Shown: piece after piece, positions 33,401-44,509 of the stretch
How positions within the stretch are numbered: the first letter of the stretch is position 1
How the letters are laid out: every line of letters begins with the position of its first letter
NCBI GenBank assembly: GCA_025506515.1
Contig: CM046451.1
Span: forward strand, 74,110,599 to 74,174,598
Origin: Flaveria trinervia
Taxonomy: Eukaryota; Streptophyta; Magnoliopsida; Asterales; Asteraceae
Reading direction: 5' to 3'
Length of the DNA: 64,000 bases
Translations under genes and position numbers: made by a program
The notes under the pieces: model-generated
The model's database searches: none
What the model saw: the letters and a program-made list of their open reading frames with translations, nothing else
What the model was told of the DNA's origin: nothing

Positions 33401-34560
33401 AGGGTCATCCATGCCTGTTCTCCAAAGCCTCTTTTGAGGAATCTAAACTATGGCATAGAAGGCTGGGTCATGTCAATCTCAGAAACATGAATTAGCTTAT
33501 CAACAATCATTTAGTGAGAGGTTTATCAATCAAGGAGTTCCACTGTGATGAAGCCTGCACTGCTTGTTTGAAAGGAAAACAACACAAAGTCTCATTCCCT
33601 CTCATTGAAGAACCTAAGTCCACTGCCTGCTTGCAGTTACTGCACATGGATTTATTTGGTCCTGTGAAAGAGATGAGCATGGCAAAGAAGAAATACTGTC
33701 TGGTAATTGTGGACGATTACTCCACATTCGTATGGACTTTCTTTCTACATTCAAAGGATGAGGTTGCTCAAAAGATTACAAACTTCGTGCTGTATGTTAA
33801 GAAGCAGTATTCTCTATCAGTCAAGTGTATAAGGAGTGACAATGGTACTGAATTCAGAAACCATACACTTGATGATTTTTATCTTTCAAAAGGAATCAAA
33901 AGGCAGTTTAGCATCCCAAGGACTCTAGAACAAAATGGAGTAGTGGAGAGAAAGAACAGGACCTTAATTGAAGCCGCAAGGTCCATGTTGGCTGACTCTG
34001 GTTTGCCTTTGACCTTTTGGGCTGAAGCTCTCAATACAGCTTGCTATGTGCAGAATAGAGTGTTAGTAAATCAGAGGTTGATGAAGACTCCATATGAAGC
34101 TCAACATCATTTGGCTCCTTTGATTTCATTCTTCAGAGCCTTTGGATGTCCTTGTTTCATTCTCAACACAAAGGGTCAACTCCACAAATTTGATCCTAAG
34201 GTGGATGCAGGTTATTTTGTAGGTTATTCATCCACTTGCAAGGCTTACAGAGTCTTCAACTGCAGAACAAAGATAGTTGAAGAAACCTTGCATGTGAAAT
34301 TCAACGAATCTCCTAAGGATAAAATTCCACAAAACCCTGTGGAGTTGTTTGATCTGGACATACTGCAATATGCTCCTTATCAAACTCCAGCTGTTGCAGA
34401 TCATGTGGATAATCATCTTCTGCAGCAAGTCTTCCACCTGGTGATACTGAAGATGATGATGATATCATTACTCACCTTTTCAAGTTCAGTGACCAACTGC
34501 CTGAGTCTGCTAAACTTGACGTTCCTGTACCTTCAGCAGCTCCATCCACAACAACGCTGA
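33400..34560 (+). pseudogene. Element E1 GAG-pre-integrase and integrase, mostly open
   Basis: LWHRRLGHVNLRNMN and CTACLKGKQHK give the pre-integrase zinc-binding part (about 33445-33580). The core has LLHMDLFGPVK (first Asp), IRSDNGTEF (second Asp) and QNGVVERKNRTLIEAARSM (Glu), so all three catalytic residues are present. FRAFGCPCFILNTKG and FVGYSSTCKAYRVFN complete the domain. One stop at about 33493 precedes a 348-codon open stretch (33514-34560), the longest in the window. Downstream the linker to RT is cut by the solo LTR at 34645. Confidence 0.95.
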
Positions 34561-34644
34561 TAAGATTTCTGATTCCTCTACATCGTTTGATTTGCCATCT
34601 AATACTGGTTTCAAGAATCTGAATCAACATCTGCAGATGCTGAA

Positions 34645-35593
34645 TGATAGGATCTTAGCATCTAATTGATCGATTCGAATGATTTCAGCAGCAGAATAGA
34701 GTACCAACTAGCACAATTCGAGCACAAATACCAAAGATATAGCAATGAACAGAATTAGTTATAGAGAGAGAAAGTTTCTGCAAAAGGAATATTTCATTCA
34801 ATCACACGCTTCGGCATGGCATTCACACCATTACAATTTAGGTCATTCTTCCTATATAAGGAAAGATGACGTAGGCTGATGTCACTTGATAGTGACATCT
34901 AACCGTTATTTAACAAACTACTGAAACATTAAAACTACTGAAGATGTCTAACAGCTGACATCTTCTTACAAGAAGCTGAGTGTTTACTTATTACAAAACT
35001 ACTGATAAGAAACTACTGAAACTACAACGACTGAAGAACAAGCTCTTCAGTCGTTTTACAAAACTACTGAAAGTAAAAACATAAAACTACTGATATCACA
35101 ACTACTGAAGAAGTATTCTTCAGCTGTTGTGACAAATACTGAAACTTCAGTACTTGGTCTTCAGACTTGAACTTCAGACGTTTCATCAGCTGATGACTTC
35201 AGTAGATGTCATCAGCTGATGTCTTTAGTCTTTGTCTTCAGACTTTGTACATCAGTTGTTGATCTTCAGCACTTGTGAACTCTTCAGCTGTTGTACTTCA
35301 GTACTTTGATCTTCAGCTTCAGCACTTGTATTCTTCAGTTGTTGACCTTCAGTACTTTGGTCTTCAGCTTCAGCACTCGTGTTCTTCAGCTGTTATACTT
35401 CAGCACTTTTGTTCTTCAGCTGTTGTACTTCAGCACTTTTGTTCTTCAGCTGTTGAGCTTCAGTACTTGATCTTCAGCTGTTGAAGTCTTCAGCACTTGT
35501 TGAACTACTGATGAAGCCTTCAGCAGTTGTTGTGATATCATGTGGGACTTAGAGGTTTTCTGATCTTGGCTCATCGGTTCTTTTGGTCCAACA
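34645..35593 (-). repeat. Antisense solo LTR inserted in element E1 pol, TSD CTGAA
   Basis: On the minus strand it starts TGTTGGACCAAAAGAACC and ends GATCCTATCA, 949 bp. The duplication CTGAA lies at 34640-34644 and 35594-35598. It shares the CAGCTGAAG array, TATATAAGG and general layout of the E1 LTR, and its start is closer to the LTR at 61042. No internal region remains, so it is the product of LTR-LTR recombination. It splits the integrase-RT linker. Confidence 0.95.
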
Positions 35594-35598
35594 CTGAA

Positions 35599-37269
35599 CC
35601 AGCTACAAACACTTGCACTGATCTTATTATGCACCAAGAGCTGAAGAATCACCCCATGTCTCAAATCATTGGTGGTATCAATGCTGGCGTCTCAACCAGA
35701 AGTCAATTGTCTAACTTGTGCTTCTATGCTCTATTCATTAGTCAGCAAGAGCCAAAGAACTATCATGTTGCTTTGAGAGACAATGGATGGGTAGAAGCCA
35801 TGCAGCTTGAGCTACATCAGTTCAAGAAACAGCAAGCGTGGAAACTGGTTCCTCTACCCCCAGGTAAGTGTGCAATAGGCACTAAATGGGTGTTTAGGAA
35901 CAAAACAGATGAAAATGGGCTTATTGTTAAGAACATGGCCAGACTGGTTGTTCAGGGGTTTTCACAAGAAGAAGGTATTGATTATGATGAGACCTTTGCC
36001 CCTGTAGCCAGACTGGAGGCAGTTAGATTGTTCTAAGCCTATGCTGCATTTCACAATTTTAAAGTTTTTCAAATGGATGTTAAAAGTGCATTTTTATATG
36101 GTAAAATAAAAGAAGAGGTTATGTGTGTCAACCACAGGTTTTGAGGATAATAAACATCCAGATTGGGTATACAAGCTTGATAAGGCTCTTTATTGGTTGA
36201 AACAAGCTCCTAGAGCCTGGTATGAGACATTATCAAATTTTCTTCTTCAAAATAATTTCACTAGAGGCTCCATAGATAAAACTTTATTCATTAAGAAAGT
36301 GGATCAGCATAAGCTACTTGTTCAAATTTATGTTGTGATATTATTTTTGCATCCTCTGATCCCCAGTTGTGTGATGACTTTACCAATTTAATGCATAAGA
36401 AGTTTGAAATGAGTGCAATGGGAGAATTACAGTTCTTTCTAGGATTGCAAATCAAACAAAAGGCTGATGGGACTTTCATTCATCAGTCTAAATATACAAA
36501 AGATCTTTTGAATAAGTTTGATTTACAAAATTGTAAGCCCTGTTCTACTCCCATGTGCAACACCACACAACTGATGCAGATCAGAAAGGTAAAGCTGTTG
36601 ATGATACACTTTACAGATGTATGATTGGGTCCTTGATGTACTTAACAGCTTCTAGACCAGATATCATGTTTGCAATGTGTGTTTGTGCTAGATTTCAGGC
36701 TGCTCCTAAAGAGTCTCAATGATTGCAGTCAAAGGATCTTTAGATATCTACAAGGTACACAATCTCTAGGTTTATGGTATTCCACTGGACACTCTTGCAA
36801 ATTGGTTGCTTTTTCTGTTAGTGACTATGCAGGGTGTAAGTTAACCAGAAAGTCAACTTCTGGTGGATGTCAATTTCTAGGCAACTGTTTGATTTCTTGG
36901 CAGAGTAAGAAACAAACATCTCTTGCTACATCCACTGCTGAAGCAGAGTACATTGCTGCTGCAAGCTGTACTTCTCAGGTACTCTGGCTTCAGAACCAAC
37001 TTTTGGATTATGGCATTACAGAGACTAAGACTCCATTATTAATGGACAGTGCTTCAGCTCTTTGCATTGTCAAGAATCCTGTCCAGCACTCTAGGACCAA
37101 ACATATAGAGATCAGACATCATTTTATTAGGGACTGTTTTGAAAAAGGTCTGATTGATCCAAAGTTTGTGCCTAGTGCTGATGAGCTTGCATACATTTTT
37201 ACTAAGCCTTTGGATAGTTCGACTTTACAAAACCTAGTGTTAAGGCTTGGTATGTTGCAGCTAGAATAA
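35599..37269 (+). pseudogene. Element E1 reverse transcriptase + RNase H, broken
   Basis: RT: MSQIIGGINAGVSTRSQ, NGWVEAMQLELHQFKKQQAW, IGTKWVFRNKTDENG, FAPVARLEAVRLF then a stop (36034-36036), FQMDVKSAFLYGKIKEEV. After a frameshift comes WVYKLDKALYWLKQAPRAWYETL. At the catalytic site (about 36325-36345) a small deletion turns YVDDIIF-type coding into IYVVILF, removing the Asp pair. RNase H (about 36740-37269) is open: VSDYAGCKLTRKSTSGG, STAEAEYIAAASC, NPVQHSRTKHIEIRHHFIRD, ending LGMLQLE and stop. Confidence 0.95.
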
Positions 37270-37933
37270 GTGATAACTACTGATGATCTTAGTAAATAAG
37301 TACTGATGATCATTTGTAACCATATTACAAATAAGTACTGATTCTGTTACAAGAACTGATACCTACTGATATAAGTACAAACAGATAAGTACTGACGTCC
37401 TATTAAACAACTGAAAAACAGCCAAAAAGACTGATGAGTAAGTGTTGAGGACAGTATGAAACAGCTGAAAAGCTATGAATTGACGAAAACTACTGATGAG
37501 AATTTTCTCTTCAGTTGTTTCTAAAACTGTTGCTTCATCTTAAACAACTGATGACAAAACCACGTCCTTAGTAGTTTCACAACTACTGATGACTAATACC
37601 ACGTCGTCAACTGTTTACAACAACTGATGACAAAACTATGTCTTGAGTAGTTTCACAACTACTGATGACTAACACCACGTCGTCAGCTGTTTCCAACATC
37701 TGAAGCTAAAACCATGGTCTTCAGTAGTTTTATAACTACTGATGCCTACAACCAAGACTTCAGTTGTTTCAACCCTGAAGGTTAATACCATGTCATCAGT
37801 CGCTTAAAACTACTGATGACTCATACCAAACTCTTTAGTTGCTTTATAACCCATACCCTATAAATACCTTGTCTTATAGAGCTTCATCATCTCAAACCTA
37901 ACGTTCAAAAACTCAGAACCTTCTCTCACATCT
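37270..37933 (+). repeat. Element E1 spacer between pol and accessory ORF, ACTGATGA/CAGCTGAA array
   Basis: No gene. Repeats of ACTACTGATGA, AAGTACTGA, CAACTGATGACAAA and the complementary CAGTTGTTTC or AGTAGTTTC (about 37270-37840), often paired as short inverted repeats. The vocabulary is that of the element's own LTR. A TATAAATA lies near 37859-37866, about 70 bp before the next ATG, and could be a promoter for the accessory ORF (inference). Confidence 0.75.
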
Positions 37934-40900
37934 ATGGCGAACATGAAGCTTAAACCACAACACAACTGTGTTGCTTACCTTACTAAATCACCCTTCTGGA
38001 AAAAGTTTGATAATGCCATTGATCTAATGATCAACTCTCCATAAAAACGGCTTTCCTTCTAAATCCTACCATTCATGCCGAATCCCTCTAGCAGTTCTGG
38101 ACGAACGTCATCCTCATCACTGGGGAGAATGACACTGACTCTCTCCAGTTGTTCGTCAACAATCGTCAGGTGGTCATCACTCCAGAAATCCTTCGACAAA
38201 CCCTTCAACTGGATGATGCCACTTTCCCCACTGGGTATCCAAAGGGCACCACTGATCTATCATTTGCCCAACATGGATGCCAGGGTAACCTTAGTGCCTC
38301 TACCATCCTGAAGAAACACTTCCATGATGCGGAACGACTAGTTTTTCATATGGTGAATGTATGCTTAGATCCTAAGACTTCTTGTTGAGATCAAATGTCG
38401 ACCAGGTGGCAGCAGGTATTATTCTCTATCCTTGACCAACAACACTAAATTTTTCTGAAATATTATTTCTTGAACTCAAGGATATGGCCTCCAAGCCTAT
38501 AGCTAACCGATGGATTATATCCTCGGTCCTAATGGCCGTTATAGTAAACCAGCTGAAAGCTGAGGGACTTGTTGGCCTTGGAGTCCCTGCCACAGTTGTA
38601 TTGCCTGAAGTATACTCGAGGCACAACTCAGACCAGTCACTCAAACAGGCTACCAAACTGCAAAAAACCCACGCAGGTGGAACCCACAGCCACCACCTCC
38701 AAATCTTTTGTCCCCACCAAACCTAAACACAAGAAAGCCAAAAAGGCTACTCAGGGAAATGAGTCCCCTGAGGATGCCCCTGCAACAAACGCAGGTTATA
38801 TCTACTGTTCATAACCCCCAGTAGATACACAGACTCAATCACCCTCAACCGCTCAGGTTTCCTCTCAACAAGAGCCTGTAGAAACCATCTATGGGGCACC
38901 TATACATCTGGAACCTTCCTCACTTGAGGAGGTTTCCATTGAAACACACCACTATCCCCTGTGCATACTGCCTTCACACCCTCTCCCACTGCAACCGCCC
39001 CCCAAAGTCCTACCATCATAATTGCCAAAGTGCTGACTCAGTTGCACTACTCACCTCCTCCCCAGATACCAATCACAAGTGGGATAGCTCCAACCATTGA
39101 GGGGGAGGACCAAAGTGCTTCTGACACCCCATAGCACAGGGGTTACCATATTCAATCTCCAGGTGTAGAAACGGAGATTCGAATGTCTGTGAGGCTGCCA
39201 CTTCTCCTGTTTCAGCATATGATCAGGCTGAAGTTGGTAACATTCATAAGACCTCACCAGAGGCAACTACTGATGAAGGACATGGTCCTGAGGCAGGAAG
39301 TCCCCAGTACCATGACCAAGGGGCACATGCTACTACTGATCTACACTCAGAGCATGTTCCTCCTGATTCTATCAAGGAGGTCAGGTGATTCAGCAAACAC
39401 TGATGATGACCTGGGCTTCTTTTATGATGTTTTAGCCCAAAACACCATCCTCGAGGATGAGGTGAGCAGACTCAAACAGCTTTGCCAACATTTCTCAGGA
39501 TCAAAGACCATCTACCCCTCACAACCCACAGATGGCACCTTCCTCTGAAGGTCTCCCATACACTGAGCCACTCGAAAACACTCAGCCACCTGCCTCTGCT
39601 TCTGACACTATTTCTTAGGGACAGAACCCCCCTGAGCAAATAGCTGCTATCTTTCAACATTCCTTACCTCTCATCACATCAACTATCACTGATATGGTCC
39701 TTAAAACCCTTGATGAGAGCTTCCCTCAGTTATACAACCCATGATAGAGGATGCTGTGAGCAAAAGGCTTTCTGACAATCAAACCCTTGCAACCAATGCA
39801 ACCAAAAAGGGGGAGATTCAGTCAGTGAAAGCAAAAAGAAAGAGGATTGCAGATAGGAAAGAAACTGAAAAGGAGAAGGTGAAGGATGCTGACATGGAGA
39901 AAGTGACTGAAAGTACTAAAGACTTTCATGTCACATACAAGAAAAGGAAGAATGAGAAGGAGACTGACTTGGAGACAATGGTGAAGAAGGCTGATGCCGA
40001 ACATAGCCGATCAATGGATAACATCATTGATCATTGTTTAGGCAAGGCCACGCACTGAAAAACTTGACTCAGAAATCAGAAGACTAGAGATTGAAGAAAT
40101 CCTAGCTAGATGGGCAAGTTATGATGTGTTGGAAAGGGAAAGGTTAAGATCATGATCAGGTTCATAGCGAAATATCTGGTAGATCATTGATTGAGATCAA
40201 GGCATGGTCCAGGACAACATCTTGGCAATAACCACCAAGATCTGTTCGTCTGAAGTATACACAAAAGGATTGGTTATTGAAGCCTTAAACGAAGCTGGTG
40301 CTGGGAGCAGGACTGAACTAGTCAAGCAATCTAAAGCCGACCTCACATCCAGAATACTAGACCAGCCTGTCAACATTCCCACACCAAAACCACCGCAACC
40401 ACCACCCACCCACCAAACCACCTCCTCTACCCTCAAAACCAGTAGCCGATGAAGTACCCCAGAAGAGGAAGAAAGGGTACTGAGGCTAGAAGATGAGGAA
40501 GATAATGATGAAGATGAAGATAGGCTGCCACTCTCAGCTGTTATACAGTTGCCGAAGGCCACAAGTCACTCTCCAACAATTACTCCTAAAACTCAAAGAC
40601 AAATTGTGAAAGTGAAGCTAGAAGAAGAAGAGCTTCACAAACAACACATGAGGAATTGTTGAGGAGGGTTGACAAAGCATATGCTGCCACATCTTCAATC
40701 ATAAACATGAAGAAGCATGCTCTTAGATTATACACTCTTAACATACATTTCAATATCAAAAGGAGAGAGTGAGGATTTGGCCTGATCTCATGGTGTCTCA
40801 TGGGATTCACAAGAAAAACATTCCACAGAGATACATTGGCCAAGTGAAGAAGATTGTAGATGAAGTGATCTCACTGGTCTTTGTAGTATCACCCTGGGAA

Positions 40901-41316
40901 ATCCTAGATGACTTCAAGAAAGCCTATAAAGGTAACCTGACCCCACAGAAGATGCTGGAAAATAAAATGGTGAAAAAGGGGTTAGTATATAAGAGGCTTG
41001 AGGAAGTCAGAAAGAATGAGCTCCAGTTGTTCTTAGAGGGTAATCACCCTGATGAATTTGCTATAGAGTAAAATAAACTGTGGAACTCAAAAATGGGAAA
41101 CAGGTCAGATACCTATCTAAATATTATGGGCTAGAATCACTTTTTGATGGAGGAGCTGAAGTACTTACCATGGAGGAACAAAAACCTTCCTTGAGGCCTA
41201 TACAAGGGAGTCATACAGACTCATTGTTGGGAAGTAGATCTCATGGATGGGGTAAGAGCTCTGTGTCCATTCCCCAAGACAGAATTCCCATTCATCCTTT
41301 GCCAAACAATCATTAA
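37934..41316 (+). pseudogene. Element E1 accessory ORF downstream of pol, broken
   Basis: Starts MANMKLKPQHNCVAYLTKSP at 37934. After a stop, 38090-38390 reads (in two frames) FWTNVILITGEND, then FVNNRQVVITPEILRQTLQLDD, the same block as in the other three copies. The FxYPRFxQ motif is not clearly readable; sequence around 38395-38420 is damaged. Next come MASKPIANRWIISSVL, a Pro/Thr/Ser-rich middle, Lys/Glu-rich coiled-coil-like parts (39741-40058, 40450-40700) and PDLMVSHGIHKKNIPQRYIG. The C-terminus has QVRYLSKYYGLESL. Many stops. Function unknown. Confidence 0.72.
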
Positions 41317-41440
41317 GACTTCTTCCCAGGCCTGTGCTTATACGGGTCACTTCTGAGCTGATCTAGAAGACAAAAAGACCAAATCTCTCTGCCATAATAA
41401 GTGGGAATCTTTAATAAGCTTAGACGTTTTGGCTGCATTG

Positions 41441-41453
41441 GTTCAGGGGAGTT
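41441..41453 (+). promoter_or_regulatory. Element E1 polypurine tract
   Basis: GTTCAGGGGAGTT abuts the TGTTGGA start of the 3' LTR. Confidence 0.85.
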
Positions 41454-42399
41454 TGTTGGACCAAAAGAAGCAATGAGCCTGAGCAGAAAACCTCTAAGTC
41501 CTACGGACATCACAACAACTGCTGAACACTTGATTAGCTGTTTGACAAAGTCTGAAGACTTCAACAGCTGAAGACTAAAGTACTGAAGACTTCAACAGCT
41601 GAAGACCAAAGTCTAAAGATCAACAGCTGAAGACTAAAGTACTGAAGACTTCAACAGCTGAAGACCAAAGTCTGAAGATTAACAGCTGAAGACTAAAATA
41701 CTGAAGACTTCAACAGCTGAAGACTAAAGTACTGAAGAGTTCAACAGCTGAAGACCAAAGTCTGAAGATCAACAGCTGAAGAACAAAGTATCGAAGATCA
41801 ACAGCTGAAGTACAAAGACTGAAGACATCAGCTGATGACAACAGCTCAAGTTCAAGTACAAGTACTGAAGCCTTCAGAGTTCGTTAAACAGCTGAAGAAG
41901 CATTCTTCAGTTGTTGTGATGGTTTCCTTTCAGTAGTTTTCTTTTTGTTTCAGTATATGTAAAACGACTGAAGAGCATGTTCTTCAGTCGTTGTAGTTTC
42001 AGTAGTTTTCTTTTCAGTAGTTGTAGTGACAGTTAACACTTAGTATTTTTGTAAGAAGATGTCAGCTGTTTTGACATCTTCAGTAGTTGTGTTAAGTTTT
42101 AGTAGTTTGAATAATTCTGTTAGATGTCACTATCAAATGACATCAGTAGATGTCACATCTTCTATATAAGGAATGTTCCACCACGACATTCTTATATAAG
42201 GGATGATTGACCTGATTGTAAGGGTGACATGTTGCCACCACGAAAGCGCGTATTGAATAAAATATGTGATTTGCATAATTCTTCTATAATCGTTTGATCT
42301 TACTTGGAATATCAATAGAATTCTTGTGAGTCTAATTCATTGTTTGATTTCCGCTGCAATACTCTCTAATCAATCAAACGTAGATCACTAATCCTAACA
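41454..42399 (+). repeat. Element E1 3' LTR
   Basis: 946 bp, same layout as the 5' LTR with scattered substitutions and small indels. Ends CTAATCCTAACA before the TAAAT duplication. It again has the paired TATATAAGG boxes. Confidence 0.96.
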
Positions 42400-42404
42400 T
42401 AAAT

Positions 42405-42804
42405 GGTTTATAGTGAATACTCACCCCAGTTCTGGTGCTAGGCTATGTGCGTTATGGAAGTCATTTATGATCTTCGGCCGAGTACCCGCTTTATGCTTAC
42501 GTTGGGGTACAGCTGATGACACTGATCCGGGAAGACATAAAGAAAGAAGTGATGAACAATAAAGGAAGATAATAATTTTATTATCTATGTGTGCGTACGA
42601 TGTGTGATCATGTATGAAAGTATAGTATGATTTGAAAGAAAGTAAAGAATAGTTTTAAATGAAAGTAAAGTATGTTTTATTTTAAAACTAGAACTCACTC
42701 AACAACGCTGACTTTTATGTGTTTCTAGTTGGCAGGTAAAGGTTGCTAAGGATGGCACGGGGCGGCTACTTGGCTCTTTTTAGATGGCAATCTTTTGTTT
42801 AATG
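42405..42804 (+). repeat. Gypsy LTR, third segment
   Basis: Continues the host sequence after E1. It contains ACTAGAACTCACTCAACAA (about 42686-42704) followed by a TTCTAGTTGGCAGGTAAAGG stretch, a layout common in Tekay-type LTRs. Interrupted at 42805 by element H. Confidence 0.7.
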
Positions 42805-43696
42805 TGTTGGGTTGGTTGGACCATTATCTAAGTAGTTAAACCATTTAACATGAAAAACGCAGCGGAATAAAACTTTAATCTTATGATTTATAATCTGAAA
42901 ATTAAGGTTAATAACATAACATCAAAAAACACAAGAACATAGGATCATATATATGTGTATGAACTAGCTATCAAGAGCAAATAACAACCAAAACAAGATA
43001 AACAAGCCACCTTTGTCAACCTGCTGAAAAACGATATTTGGATGAAGAAGATTAGTTCTTGAATAGCCAAAACACCAAGGAGTGGTGTCCTCAAGCTTGT
43101 ATACGCGCAAGCCTCAAGCAAACACCTTGTTGCTAGGATTTCTCCACCAAAACCGAACCAAGGAGGGCTGAAAATCAGATTTTCAGCTATGAACTCTTCA
43201 AGAAAACTAGAGAGAAAAGTTTGGTTCTTGCATGTATGAGAGAGAGTCAAAAGATGGAGTGTGTGACTAGTACAAGTGGGGTGTGGTTTGAAGGCAAAAA
43301 AAATACCAAACATGCCCCTAAAGGGGCGGCCGAATTCCTTGTTTAAAATGGATTCCCCCCATTGTTATTAGTGAACTAGTTATATTATTAGTTATATAAT
43401 CAACCTTTTAAATATTTAACTTAAACACACTATTATTATTTGTGTTATTTAACAAACTTAAATAACATTATAAGTAATGTCCATAAACAAAATAAACTTA
43501 TAAGTTGTTCTTTCTCACATACAATTTATTTAGAAAACCCATTTTCTAAATTGGTGTAATTATTTAATTGCATGATCATACCATCAATTAAATACATATT
43601 GGTGTTTGCCAAACTTGCTATTGGGTATGACCCGACTTGCATCTTAACGTACTAACCACATCAATGTTCTATGTATCTTGGGCATAAAATCCAACA
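42805..43696 (-). repeat. Element H 3' LTR
   Basis: 892 bp; + strand ends TGTTGGGTTGG and AAAATCCAACA. Contains a CCCCTAAAGGGG hairpin next to CGGCCG (about 43315-43333), shared with the other H-type LTR. On the inner side 43697-43711 is the polypurine tract (minus strand GTGCAAGTGGGCGAT). Confidence 0.93.
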
Positions 43697-43711
43697 ATCG
43701 CCCACTTGCAC

Positions 43712-44500
43712 AAGATTCATAGAAGATTGATTCAAGTAGTAAATACCGCCTAACAACGGTTTACTACCATTAATACGCATGACTAAAAGCCATTCAATAA
43801 CATCATCCCCTTCAAGTATCCAACTTGAAATGATTTAGGTGAATCAATCATTTATCCTTTTGTTACAGATGTCATGTTAAATCCAAGGACACAGAATGAT
43901 CATTCCTTGTTGATTTAACTTAATCAGGCCTTAGACATCTTGCTCTGAACAAATAAGAGGAACAAATTCCATCATGACTACATACGTTTCTCATAATCAC
44001 CTCGTGTCATACCTGAACTTAGCCTTATCTACTGTCCATTATTTCAGACTAGTGCAGAACTAGCTCAAGGTATAACATTTGGTGAATATCAAAAACCAAT
44101 ATGTATCTGAGGTCAGAGGATACCAAATGATATTCGCCTTTACTCAAATTTACATACAATCAATCTAGAAGATTCCATGTAGTAAAATTTGAGATGCGGG
44201 TCAGTCCAATATTTGTATCCCACAAATATCTAAGAACTTTGGCAGCAACCAATTGCTTTATATTCATGCCTTATGAATATCCACCAATCCATGTTCATAA
44301 TAGTCTTATGTTCATATTTGTTCCCATAAATATGACCGACTACCGACATTTAGAATAATAAACACATTCATGGATATATACATGCTAACAGGAACTTAAC
44401 TCAGAATATCACCATACATAAAAGAGTTAATATTACATTGTTTCAAAATTTCAAATACTAAACACATGAGTTCCAATCACTAGAATATCGAAGTCCTAAG
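43712..44500 (-). other. Element H 3' untranslated region: no gene seen
   Basis: About 0.8 kb of AT-rich DNA between RNase H and LTR, closely similar to 51746-52540 of element C. No ORF with support. Confidence 0.6.
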
Positions 44501-44509
44501 CACAAGTAT

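Larger units (their letters stand above)
28953..42399 (+). mobile_element. Element E1: full-length Sirevirus-like Ty1/copia, 13.4 kb, TSD TAAAT
   Basis: LTRs at 28953-29890 and 41454-42399, both TGTTGGAC...CCTAACA. The duplication TAAAT lies at 28948-28952 and 42400-42404. PBS, gag, pol, spacer, accessory ORF and polypurine tract are in the standard order. A solo LTR of a related subfamily is inserted antisense in pol (34645-35593). Pol is disabled (see separate entries). A second related copy starts at 61042. Confidence 0.97.

Noticed and set aside
42945..43313. 122-codon minus-strand ORF, repeated in part at 46354-46557
   Set aside because: Lies within the H LTR and recurs in both LTR copies with frame breaks; no domain. 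Better explained as LTR sequence.
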